Below are positions 24,539 to 33,103 of a DNA stretch of 64,000 nt, in pieces; the stretch's first letter is position 1, and each line of letters begins with the position of its first letter. The stretch is from JAAFJU01 sp043764895 (GTDB lineage: Bacteria; Cyanobacteriota; Cyanobacteriia; Leptolyngbyales; Leptolyngbyaceae): assembly GCA_043764895.1 (NCBI GenBank), contig JAYUJY010000185.1:1-64000 (forward strand), read 5' to 3'. The notes beneath the pieces were generated by a model. The model was given only the letters and a program-made list of their open reading frames with translations. It ran no database searches and was not told the DNA's origin. Position numbers and translations under genes: made by a program.

Positions 24539-25495
24539 TTAGATTTTGGGAGGGGATTTTTCGCGGCGGCGGGGGATTTCGTAGGTGAGGAAGTCTTTGG
24601 CCATTAGGGTGTTTGGGAAAATGGCTTTGGCCTCTAAGAGGAGGTCTTTCCATTCGGTGCCGCCGTTGCCCGGTGCGTAGCGAGGGCTGAAGTGGGTCAT
24701 GATGAGCTGTCGGACGCCTGCGAGATGGGCAGTCTGGGCGGCCATGGTGGTGGTGGAATGTTGGCGGGAAAAGGCGAGTTCGGAATCGGCGTGGGAAAAG
24801 GTGGCTTCGTGGATGAGGACGTCGGCGTTGCGGGACAGTTCGACCGCCCGATCGCAAAATACCGTGTCGGTGCAGTAGACCATGCTGCGTCCGTTTTCGG
24901 TGGGTCCGACAAAATCAGTGCCGTCTACGGTGCGTCCGTCGGGGAGAGTAATGGTTTGGCCGTTTTTGAGTTTGCCGTAAAGGGGGCCGAAGGGGATGCC
25001 TTCTGCTTTGGCTTTTTCGACGTCGAAGGTGCCAGGGCGATCGCGTTCGGTGATGCGGTAGGCGTGGGCGGTGACGCGGTGCTTGAGCAGGGCGCAGTCT
25101 ACGCGAAATTCGCCGTCGTCCATGACGAAGCCCGGTTTGACGGTATGAATTCGCAGGGGGTAGGCAAGATGGGTTTGGGAGTGACGCAGGGCGCTGGTTA
25201 GATACTCTTTGAGTTCGGGGGGACCATAGATGTCCATTTCGCTGACGGTGCCGGAGAGTCCGCAACTGGCCAATAGGCCCATCAGTCCAAAGGTGTGGTC
25301 GCCGTGCATGTGGGTGATGAAAATACGGCGGATTTGGCTGGCGCTCAGATCGCTGCGGAGAAATTGCTGCTGGGTGCCTTCGCCGCAGTCGAAGAGCCAA
25401 ATTTCGGAGCGCTGGGGCAGACGGAGGGCGACGCTGGAGACGTTGCGCGATCGGGTGGGAACGCCTGAGCTGGTACCTAAAAATGTGATTTCCAC
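24539..25495 (-). CDS. rnz: Ribonuclease Z
   Basis: 318 residues, normal length. The metallo-beta-lactamase motif HMHGDH (residues 62-67 of THMHGDHTFG) provides zinc ligands, the start MEITFLGTSSGVPT is typical, and the later YCTDTVF, HEATFSH and MTHFSPRY motifs carry the other ligands. It removes 3' trailers from tRNA precursors. It is divergent from the SpoIID-like gene. Confidence 0.96.
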   Translation of the reverse strand: MEITFLGTSSGVPTRSRNVSSVALRLPQRSEIWLFDCGEGTQQQFLRSDLSASQIRRIFITHMHGDHTFGLMGLLASCGLSGTVSEMDIYGPPELKEYLTSALRHSQTHLAYPLRIHTVKPGFVMDDGEFRVDCALLKHRVTAHAYRITERDRPGTFDVEKAKAEGIPFGPLYGKLKNGQTITLPDGRTVDGTDFVGPTENGRSMVYCTDTVFCDRAVELSRNADVLIHEATFSHADSELAFSRQHSTTTMAAQTAHLAGVRQLIMTHFSPRYAPGNGGTEWKDLLLEAKAIFPNTLMAKDFLTYEIPRRREKSPPKI

Positions 25496-25724
25496 TGCTT
25501 CGTTCTCCGAAATGTTACGTGGCTGATAAGTGAAGTCGATCGATGAGGTATGAGTAAGGATTCTGTGGAATCACTGTGGAGGGTGAATGTTTTAGGTGTA
25601 TTTCGTCTATCCTAGCAACGGGTTAGTCGTTTCCTTCGTGTCTATTGCATGAAGGTCTCCGGATTTATACGGCTGCCCGGTGCAAAGCAAAGAGTTCTTG
25701 GTCCTATTTCTAATTTTTATTACC

Positions 25725-26906
25725 ATGCTTTCTTATTTTAAGTCTTTTTCTCGATCGATCTTCGCAATTACGGCGGCGATCGTGTCGGTTCAGGTTTCGA
25801 CAGTGACGAGTGCGATCGCGGGGTCGTTGGATCTGCGAGTTGCGATTGAAGAAAATGTGGGAAGCGTACGGGTGGGAAGCTCCGTGAATGCGCTGGTGAA
25901 AAATGGGGCAGGGCAAGTGCTAGGGGAAATCCAGGGAATGAATGGCTTTACGGCAGTCAGTGGTGGATCGGGCATCAATCTCGATAAGTGGAGCGCCAGC
26001 CGGATTGTGATTGAGCCGAAGGTGGCGAATGGTGTGGTGTGGATTGGCGATCGATGGTATCGCGGCAAAACGATGCTGGTTCCCACGGGAAGCGGACTGA
26101 CGGCGGTGAACACTGTGGATTTGGAGGCGTATCTGGCGAGTGTGCTGGGCGGTGAGATGAATGGCGGTTGGCATCAAGAGGCGTTGAAGGCGCAGGCCGT
26201 TGCAGCCCGGTCGTATGCCTTGTTTCGTCGGAACCGCGATGGAAATGGAAATTTTGACTTGTGTGATACGGCGCGGTGTCAGGTGTATCGGGGAGTCCAG
26301 GATGAATCAGCCGGAACCCAAGCGGCAGTTGCTGCGACAGCGGGCCAGGTGTTGACCTATCGCGGACAAATTATTGAGGCGTTATTTCATTCGTCGTCGG
26401 GTGGTCCGGACGGGGGCGCGACGGAGAACGTGGAGGATGTGTGGGGGAGCAATGTGCCCTATTTAAAAGCGGTGAAAGATTACGATACGAGTTCTCCGGT
26501 GGCCTCATGGACGAAGACTATTGGCCGATCGGAGTTAGGGAATTTGGTTGGAATAGGTCCAGTTGATGCGGTGAATCCCGTTGGAGTGCCAACGCGGGGT
26601 GGGAGCTATAGGGAGTTGGAGTTTGTGAGTGGCTCCTCGCGGAAACGGGTGAAAACGGGCTTTCTACGGGATGAATTGAACTTACGCAGCGCCAAAATTT
26701 CGATCGTGCCTCAGTTGGGCCAGACGAAAAGCGGCGGCAAGAATCAGGCGTTTAGTTCCTTCGAGATTCGCGGGAATGGGTTTGGCCACGGTCTAGGCTT
26801 GAGTCAGTACGGCGCAAAGGCGTTGGCGGAACAGAATCAGGGGTATGCAACGATCGTAAAGCATTATTTCACGGGGACGGAGCTACGAAAAATCGATCCA
26901 CAGTAA
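25725..26906 (+). CDS. SpoIID/LytB-domain protein
   Basis: 393 residues from the ATG at 25725, which gives a clean signal peptide (cleavage near residue 33, SAIAG); a GTG at 25680 is the alternative. The SpoIID domain shows VDLEAYLASVLGGEMNGGWHQEALKAQAVAARSYAL, CQVYRGVQDE, HSSSGG and the late GNGFGHGLGLSQYGAKALAEQ. In Bacillus SpoIID is a lytic transglycosylase in engulfment; cyanobacterial versions probably remodel peptidoglycan in the periplasm. Confidence 0.92.
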   Translation: MLSYFKSFSRSIFAITAAIVSVQVSTVTSAIAGSLDLRVAIEENVGSVRVGSSVNALVKNGAGQVLGEIQGMNGFTAVSGGSGINLDKWSASRIVIEPKVANGVVWIGDRWYRGKTMLVPTGSGLTAVNTVDLEAYLASVLGGEMNGGWHQEALKAQAVAARSYALFRRNRDGNGNFDLCDTARCQVYRGVQDESAGTQAAVAATAGQVLTYRGQIIEALFHSSSGGPDGGATENVEDVWGSNVPYLKAVKDYDTSSPVASWTKTIGRSELGNLVGIGPVDAVNPVGVPTRGGSYRELEFVSGSSRKRVKTGFLRDELNLRSAKISIVPQLGQTKSGGKNQAFSSFEIRGNGFGHGLGLSQYGAKALAEQNQGYATIVKHYFTGTELRKIDPQ

Positions 26907-27004
26907 GAACCTGGAATCGATCGGTGAGTAGGAGGCTACATTTATTACAAGGCGGGTTTGTATTGAAAACGATCGGAGTGTTGACTTCTTTTTCGTTAGG
27001 TTTA

Positions 27005-27074
27005 GGGCACGGCATGGCCATGCCCCTACCGCCTCTGGAACCCGGATCTGTAGAGGCACAGCTTGCCGTACCTT
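27005..27074. repeat. Family C dispersed inverted repeat
   Basis: Contains GGCATGGCCATGCCCCTAC, AACCCGGATCTGTAGAGGC and GCTTGCCGTACC, with complementary outer arms. A better preserved copy is at 42290-42372. Located between the convergent SpoIID-like and alcohol dehydrogenase genes, where the hairpin could terminate both. Confidence 0.65.
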
Positions 27075-27083
27075 AAAACCAAA

Positions 27084-28262
27084 CTAAGCGGCTTGACCTG
27101 GCTTAAGTACAACTTTTATACAGCCAGCCTTCTTTTGTTCAAAGATTTCATAGCCTTTAGGAGCTTGTTCTAACGGCAGACTATGGGTAATCACAAAAGA
27201 CGGATCGATATCACCTTTTTGGACGCGATCGAGTAACTTGTGCAAGTATCGATGAATATTAGTTTGACCTGTTTTCATCGTCAAACCCTTGTTCATAAAA
27301 GCACCCATCGGAATTTTATCCACTAACCCCGTATACACACCAGGAACCGAAACTGTTCCTCCTTTGCGGCAGGCCACGATCGCTTGTCTTAGCACATTAG
27401 GACGATCGGTTTCGAGCTTGACGGCCTGCATCACTTGATCGTAAAACCCTTCTAAACCACTCCCATGAGCTTCTGTTCCTACAGCATCCATGACTGAATC
27501 AGGTCCGCGTCCACCTGTCATTTCTTTTAAGGCTTCACCAATGTCGAAGTCTTCATAGTTAAGAATTTCTGCTCCACCTTGTTTTGCCATTTGTAATCGT
27601 TCAGGAACTCGATCGATCGCAATCACTCGATCGGCTCCAAGCAAATAGGCGCTGCGAATTGCAAATTGCCCGACGGGTCCACAACCCCAAATTGCAACCG
27701 TATCACCAAGCTGAATTTGACAGTTTTCGGCGGCCATATAACCTGTCGGGAAAATGTCACTCAGAAACACAACTTGCTCATCCGTTAAGCCTTCTGGAAT
27801 TTTGAATAAACCCACATCTGCAAACGGGACACGGGCATATTCCGCTTGACCCCCTGCATATCCTCCAGTGATGTGAGAATAACCAAACAAACCCGAAGGG
27901 GCATAGCCCATAACCTTCTCAACTAAAGTAGCGCTGGGAAGTGAGTTATCACACAATGACGAAAAATCTCGGCTACAGAAAAAACATGAGCCACAGGAAA
28001 TTGTAAAAGGAACAACAACCCGATCGCCGATTTGAATATTTTTGACACTGCTTCCGAGTTCAACCACTTCACCCATGAATTCATGACCTAAGATGTCACC
28101 CTTTTTCATGGTTGGATTAAGGCCGTTGTAAAGATGTAAATCAGACCCACAAATGGCAGTCGTGGTAACTTTGATAATGGCATCACGAGGATTTAAAATC
28201 TTAGGATCGGGCACTGTTTCTACTTGGACATCATGAGTCCCTTGCCAACATACTGCTCTCAT
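27084..28262 (-). CDS. Zinc-dependent alcohol dehydrogenase, formaldehyde-dehydrogenase-like
   Basis: 392 residues, medium-chain dehydrogenase fold. Catalytic zinc ligands are visible in TTAICGSDLHLY (Cys38) and GHEFMGEVVELG (His-Glu); the structural-zinc cysteines occur in SCGSCFFCSRDFSSLC. The Rossmann motif is VAIWGCGPVGQFAIRSAYLLGADRVIAID. It belongs to the subfamily resembling glutathione-independent formaldehyde dehydrogenases; the true substrate is not known. It is the last gene of a seven-gene minus-strand run of redox and stress proteins. Confidence 0.9.
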   Translation of the reverse strand: MRAVCWQGTHDVQVETVPDPKILNPRDAIIKVTTTAICGSDLHLYNGLNPTMKKGDILGHEFMGEVVELGSSVKNIQIGDRVVVPFTISCGSCFFCSRDFSSLCDNSLPSATLVEKVMGYAPSGLFGYSHITGGYAGGQAEYARVPFADVGLFKIPEGLTDEQVVFLSDIFPTGYMAAENCQIQLGDTVAIWGCGPVGQFAIRSAYLLGADRVIAIDRVPERLQMAKQGGAEILNYEDFDIGEALKEMTGGRGPDSVMDAVGTEAHGSGLEGFYDQVMQAVKLETDRPNVLRQAIVACRKGGTVSVPGVYTGLVDKIPMGAFMNKGLTMKTGQTNIHRYLHKLLDRVQKGDIDPSFVITHSLPLEQAPKGYEIFEQKKAGCIKVVLKPGQAA

Positions 28263-28316
28263 TGTAAATTCTTCCTTTTAGGTATTGTTAGTCATTGATC
28301 ATCAGTATTTTGAAAA

Positions 28317-29027
28317 CTAGTTTTGACGTCCGCAGGATTGCCCTTCGATCGTTGCAATTTCGCCTGTTTCCATCAACATTTTAAACCGACGTAAATCACT
28401 GCTCAGTTGCTGCTCTGGCCCCTCGCCAAACAAGTTCGCGATCGTGGCACTCAATGCTCCACCGGGCGGATTGTACTCTAAGACAACTTTAACTTCAGTG
28501 CCTCGCCCTTCAGGGGCAGCCTTAAATCGAACAAATCCAGAATTATCAATCTCCGCCCCCTCCACAGAAACCCAGCTAATAAGCGTGTCTTTCAAGTCGG
28601 TAACAATCTGCGCGTCCCACTCTATAGTGTTGCCTAATGGGATTTTAGCGATCCAGTGCGATCGAATTGGGGTAATCGTATTAACCGATTTTAAGTGATG
28701 CATGAAGGTAGGAAGATTTTCAAAATTGTGCCAGAAATTATAGAGTTGTTCAGGCGACTTATTTTGAATCGTTACCGTTTTCTCAACTCGTAACCGCTGA
28801 TTTACTCCAGTAGCCTCAATAATAGTATCTTGCAAACTTTTCTCACCAATAGCACCCATTTGGGTGAAACTACCTTCCTCCATCGTTAGTAAAATCCTTC
28901 GCAAATGGCCTTCACCTAACCCGTGTAAAATTAGACTCCCATTCATGATCAACGATCGCCAATTCTCGACTTCACTAGAGGTTGTTGGCTGTGTATTTTT
29001 GGCATTTCCGACTAATTTTAGTTCCAT
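28317..29027 (-). CDS. SRPBCC-family protein (polyketide-cyclase/START-like)
   Basis: 236 residues. The C-terminal 150 residues match the SRPBCC ligand-binding fold seen in cyanobacterial stress clusters: RVEKTVTIQNKSPEQLYNFWHNFENLPTFMHHLKSV, then SHWIAKIPLGNTIEWDAQIV and LEYNPPGGALSATIANLFGEGPEQQL. The first 80 residues look like a separate linker. No enzymatic residues can be assigned; it probably binds a hydrophobic molecule. It lies 54 bases before the alcohol dehydrogenase gene. Confidence 0.85.
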   Translation of the reverse strand: MELKLVGNAKNTQPTTSSEVENWRSLIMNGSLILHGLGEGHLRRILLTMEEGSFTQMGAIGEKSLQDTIIEATGVNQRLRVEKTVTIQNKSPEQLYNFWHNFENLPTFMHHLKSVNTITPIRSHWIAKIPLGNTIEWDAQIVTDLKDTLISWVSVEGAEIDNSGFVRFKAAPEGRGTEVKVVLEYNPPGGALSATIANLFGEGPEQQLSSDLRRFKMLMETGEIATIEGQSCGRQN

Positions 29028-29127
29028 TGGTAATTTACCTGTTGATAATGATTGATTCTGACGTCAAAACTTGTTCTAGATGCTCAATGCCTTTATCTCA
29101 AAGGTCACTCATTGGAGGCAAACAAGA

Positions 29128-30144
29128 TTACTTAAATTCTGTATCTTTCAGAAGATTAGTCGCTAACAAAAGTAGTGCTCCTACACTTGCTGCTATGCCC
29201 CATTTAGCCTGTGGATTAAAGTCAAGCCACTCTAAAAAACTAGGAATAGTCTTATCGCTAAAATCTCCAGTCGTTGTGTCGTATCCTTCGATCGGTTCAA
29301 ATAAATTGTTAGGGTCGCTTTCAGATTTGATGACACTAGTGCGCTGTCCTTGAATCGCAATTTTTCCGACAAGCGCATCACTTAAATCGGGAGAAAGTCG
29401 ATGCAATGCGTCCAAAACTCGTCCAACGTCTCCAACAAAAATATCGCGAGTGGGGTTCTCGGCTACATGCAAGATTGCCTCAGCCACTAGACTGGGTTGA
29501 TAGTAAGGTGGGACTCCCGTTGGTTTGACGCCTATTTTTGTCCGCGCTTTGTTATAAAAAGGGGTGTTAATAACAGCGGGCATTACATTCGTCACACTAA
29601 TCGGGAAACCTTCCTGCTTTAACTCCATTCGGAGTGAATCCAAAAAGCCCTCAACCGCATGTTTAGATGCAGAATAAGCACTTTGAAGGGGCAGTGATTG
29701 ACGTGCTTCAACGGACGACACATGGATGAGTGCGCCGCGTCCCTCACGCCTTAGATGAGGCAATGCCACCATTGCTCCATACACTTGTCCCATTAGATTA
29801 ACGTCGATAACGCGCCTAAATTCATCAGGAGTAACCTGCTCAAAGGGCGCAATAACGGCAGTTCCTGCGGCATGAACCCAAGTGTCTAATCGTCCATATT
29901 GTTCGACGGTTTTATGAGCGATATTCTGGACTTGTTCATAGACAGAAACATCGGCTAAGACTGCGATCGCTTCTCCCCCAAGCTGAGTTATTTGGTGGAC
30001 TAATGAATTCAGTCCCGATTCACTACGAGCAGAGACCACTAATTTTGCTCGCCGCTTGGCAAACTGAAGTGCAGTTTCTCTCCCAATCCCACTAGAAGCT
30101 CCCACCACAGCAACAACTTGTTGATCAATTGATTTAAGTTTCAT
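29128..30144 (-). CDS. SDR-family oxidoreductase with C-terminal membrane helix
   Basis: 338 residues from the ATG at 30144 (an upstream ATG at 30174 adds 10). Classical SDR: NAD(P)-binding VVGASSGIGRETAL, catalytic Ser in IHVSSVEA, and YSASKHAVEGF. Unlike most SDRs it extends about 80 residues further and ends in a hydrophobic helix (IAASVGALLLLATNLL), suggesting membrane anchoring. Substrate unknown. Third from the end of the minus-strand redox run. Confidence 0.9.
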   Translation of the reverse strand: MKLKSIDQQVVAVVGASSGIGRETALQFAKRRAKLVVSARSESGLNSLVHQITQLGGEAIAVLADVSVYEQVQNIAHKTVEQYGRLDTWVHAAGTAVIAPFEQVTPDEFRRVIDVNLMGQVYGAMVALPHLRREGRGALIHVSSVEARQSLPLQSAYSASKHAVEGFLDSLRMELKQEGFPISVTNVMPAVINTPFYNKARTKIGVKPTGVPPYYQPSLVAEAILHVAENPTRDIFVGDVGRVLDALHRLSPDLSDALVGKIAIQGQRTSVIKSESDPNNLFEPIEGYDTTTGDFSDKTIPSFLEWLDFNPQAKWGIAASVGALLLLATNLLKDTEFK

Positions 30145-30378
30145 AAATGATGTTTTGATAGGTATTGAGCACAAGTCAAACGAGATATCAATACTCTTAC
30201 TTCAAGTAAAGATCGCTTGCCTAAGCATAAAATATTTCTCTGAATCAATCGTCTACTAGATTATGTATTTGGGTTTAATCAATAGAGACAGCAGACTCAT
30301 TAAAATTTTCAAGTAGCCTCAATTAAATTTTGAATTAAATATTCAATGAGCATTGGGTATGCCAATTCAGATGTTGAT

Positions 30379-31332
30379 TTATAGCTCAGTGAGCCGCACC
30401 CTATGGCCATCGGGATCTCGAACTAGCAAACTCTGCTTAAGTCCCAATGATGGAACCTCAATTCCTTTTGTGTTGGTCAGGGGGAACTCGTAGGCTTGTA
30501 AACGCTGAATCTGAGCTGCAAGATCTTCGACAACAATTGTTGTTTGCCAAAACCAGAGATCATTTGCGCAAGTATCGATCGGGATTGGATGTCCCTCGTG
30601 AGGTTCTATGTACTCTAATAACTCAATCCCTATCCCCGAAGATGCACTCAAACTGCTAACGTAGACGCGCGCTTTTTCCACGTCACTTAACCGCTCTTGC
30701 TCTAAACCCAAATTACGACTTTCCTGCCGTAACCTAAGACCCAACAAATCGCAGTAAAAGGCTCGACTGGCGATTGTGTTTGCGATAACGATGGCAGTGT
30801 GATCAATCCCTAAAAAGAGCGGTGATGATGACGTTGATTGATGCCATTCATTCTTCCCTTTATCGTTTGGAAAGTGAATGAGTTCTAAATTATGACCGTC
30901 AGGATCTTTAAAGTAGAAAGCTTGAATACCGCCCGTAACTCGATTCCAGGTGGGTAAGGTTTGGGGACTAATAGACGTCTTAGATAATATTCCATAGGGA
31001 CCGTCGTAGTGCTCTAGCTGCTGATACGCTTGCTCCATATTGCTGACCACAATGGCAATGTGCTGGAACGCTCGATCGAGACTCCGCGAATCAGAAGGAA
31101 TCGGTCTACCTTTAGGCGTTATAAATTCAGTCAGCTCGATAGTTTGCTCCCCTAATTGCAAGGTAACTAAGCGCAACTGGATATCATTTAGCCCATAGAA
31201 CTGATTGATGTCTTGGCCAGCAACCTCTCGATCACCAATTTTTATGCACCCTAAAATGGTCGTGTAGAAGTCGATCGATCGTTCTATATCACCGACCGTT
31301 AGACTCACCGATATGACGGCTGTTGTTGGCAT
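30379..31332 (-). CDS. VOC-superfamily protein, two glyoxalase-like domains
   Basis: 317 residues made of two tandem VOC domains, beginning SVSLTVGDIERSIDFYTTILG and GIDHTAIVIANTIASRAFYCDLLGLRL. Metal-ligand His/Glu appear in FQHIAIVV, FKDPDGHNLELIHF and the C-terminal VRDPDGHRVRLTEL. Members include glyoxalases and extradiol dioxygenases; the two-domain form suggests a dioxygenase or an enzyme acting on reactive carbonyls, not resolved here. Within the redox run, with a 108-base gap to the upstream SDR gene. Confidence 0.85.
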   Translation of the reverse strand: MPTTAVISVSLTVGDIERSIDFYTTILGCIKIGDREVAGQDINQFYGLNDIQLRLVTLQLGEQTIELTEFITPKGRPIPSDSRSLDRAFQHIAIVVSNMEQAYQQLEHYDGPYGILSKTSISPQTLPTWNRVTGGIQAFYFKDPDGHNLELIHFPNDKGKNEWHQSTSSSPLFLGIDHTAIVIANTIASRAFYCDLLGLRLRQESRNLGLEQERLSDVEKARVYVSSLSASSGIGIELLEYIEPHEGHPIPIDTCANDLWFWQTTIVVEDLAAQIQRLQAYEFPLTNTKGIEVPSLGLKQSLLVRDPDGHRVRLTEL

Positions 31333-31440
31333 GATATTGATCCTATGGTTTGATTCAAGGTCTGCTTATGGGGTCTAATATTGCGATTTGATGAGCTGTG
31401 ATTTGATGAACTGTGATTTGAGAAACCATGATTTGAGAAA

Positions 31441-32310
31441 TTATGTACTTGAAACTTGTCCACCCGTTATTTCTAAAATGGCACCTGTGACAAAACTGCT
31501 ATCTTCGCACGCAAAGTAGACGTAAGTCGGTGCAATTTCTTCGGGTTGACCTGCTCGTTTCATAGCATTGTCGCTATCAAATTTATCCACTTGTTCAGCC
31601 GTCATACTGCCCACAATTCCGGGTGTCCACACTGGTCCCGGAGCGACTGCATTGACCCGAATTTTTCGATCGGCAAGGTTTTGCGCGAGGGCTTTGGTGA
31701 GTGCATTAATAGCGCCTTTGCTCGCAGAATAGTCGATTAAAAATTCTTTGCCGATCAGACCTAGAATACTACTTGTATTGATAACAGCATCATTCTCATG
31801 TAAATAAGGTAAAGCCGCCTTTATCATATAAAAGTAGCCAAAGACGTTAGTTTCCATCGTTTGCCGAAACTGATCTTCTGAGATATCTTCGGCTTTAAAT
31901 TGTACTTTTTGGTAGGCGGCATTGTTGACTAAGATATTCAACTTGCCAAACTTCTCAACGGTTTGGGAAATAGCGTTCTCACATTGCTTAAGATCGCGCA
32001 CATCAGCTTTGATAGTAAGGCACTGTTTTCCTTTTTCTTCGACCATCGATCGCGTGACCTTGGCATCCTCATCGTTGACATTGTACATAATTGCAACATC
32101 AGCACCTTCCATTGCATAGGCAACCGCAACGGCTCGACCAATCCCCGAATCCCCACCAGTGATGATCGCAACTTTTCCGGTTAGTTTTCCCGCTGGCTTA
32201 TAATTCGATAAATCACTGTCGGGCTGCGTGATCATATCCGCTTGACTCGCCGGATAAGGTAACGTCTGAGTAGTGATTTGATCGGCTGTTGGCCGAAATT
32301 CCGTGGTCAT
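31441..32310 (-). CDS. SDR-family oxidoreductase, general-stress type
   Basis: 289 residues. An N-terminal extension of about 45 residues (TLPYPASQADMITQPDSDLSNY) precedes the SDR core with ITGGDSGIGRAVAVAY, VNNAAYQ, INTSSILG and YSASKGAINALTKALA. This extension is typical of the YdaD/GSP39-like SDRs linked to general stress in Bacillus and common in cyanobacterial stress clusters. Substrate unknown. 37 bases separate it from the next upstream SDR gene. Confidence 0.9.
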   Translation of the reverse strand: MTTEFRPTADQITTQTLPYPASQADMITQPDSDLSNYKPAGKLTGKVAIITGGDSGIGRAVAVAYAMEGADVAIMYNVNDEDAKVTRSMVEEKGKQCLTIKADVRDLKQCENAISQTVEKFGKLNILVNNAAYQKVQFKAEDISEDQFRQTMETNVFGYFYMIKAALPYLHENDAVINTSSILGLIGKEFLIDYSASKGAINALTKALAQNLADRKIRVNAVAPGPVWTPGIVGSMTAEQVDKFDSDNAMKRAGQPEEIAPTYVYFACEDSSFVTGAILEITGGQVSST

Positions 32311-32347
32311 GATTTAGTCTCCTGAAAGAGTTTGATTTTGGGTATAA

Positions 32348-33091
32348 TCACATTTTTGCGCCGCCATTGACACAGATTTCTTGACCTGATATCCACCGTG
32401 CCTCTTCACTTACCAAAAACGCCACTACGTCGGCAATATCTTGTGGAGTGCCCACCCGATGGAAAGGCGAACTGTCGGCGGCCTGCTGCTGGAATTCTGA
32501 GGGCAAACGGCCAAAGACTCCTGGTACCGTTGGCCCAGGAGTAACGGTATTGACCGTGATGTTGCGATCGCCCACTTCTTGTGACATCACTTGAGTCAGG
32601 AGCTTGACTGCGGCTTTACTCGAAGCATAAATGGCCATTTCAGTACGTGGATATAAGGTGGTGGTGGATGAAATATTTACGATTCTTCCACCATTTCCCA
32701 TGTATTTCGCAGCTTCTTTTAAGGAAAATAAAACGCCACGAACATTTAAATTAAAGATCTGTTCATAGTTTTCCAATGTGGTATTCTCGATCGATTCTGT
32801 TGTTCCGGTAATCCCGGCATTATTAACTAAGATATCGAGTTTGCCGAAATACTCAACTGTCTTAGAAAATAAGGTATGTATGTCAGATATATTGCTTAAA
32901 TCTCCCTGAATGGAGACACTTTTACCCCCTGCATCTGAAATCGCATCTACAACTTCATTTGCATCCTTTTCGCTACTGGAGTAGTTGACTACAACGTATG
33001 CGCCATCTCGTCCTAATCGTTCAGCAATCCCGCGTCCTATCCCCCGAGATCCGCCTGTGACGATCGCTACTTTTCCCATTAAATTTGTCAT
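32348..33091 (-). CDS. SDR-family oxidoreductase, 3-ketoacyl reductase-like
   Basis: 247 residues, a standard classical SDR: VTGGSRGIGRGIAERLGRDGAYVVVNY, NNAGITG, VNISSTT and catalytic YASSKAAVKLLTQVM, with the substrate-loop TPGPTVPGVF. The NYSSS after strand 2 suggests NADPH preference. It resembles FabG-like reductases, but its context is a redox cluster, so fatty acid synthesis is doubtful. Only 12 bases after the GMC gene, so co-transcription is very likely. Confidence 0.9.
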   Translation of the reverse strand: MTNLMGKVAIVTGGSRGIGRGIAERLGRDGAYVVVNYSSSEKDANEVVDAISDAGGKSVSIQGDLSNISDIHTLFSKTVEYFGKLDILVNNAGITGTTESIENTTLENYEQIFNLNVRGVLFSLKEAAKYMGNGGRIVNISSTTTLYPRTEMAIYASSKAAVKLLTQVMSQEVGDRNITVNTVTPGPTVPGVFGRLPSEFQQQAADSSPFHRVGTPQDIADVVAFLVSEEARWISGQEICVNGGAKM

Positions 33092-33103
33092 ATTAAGATG
33101 TTC

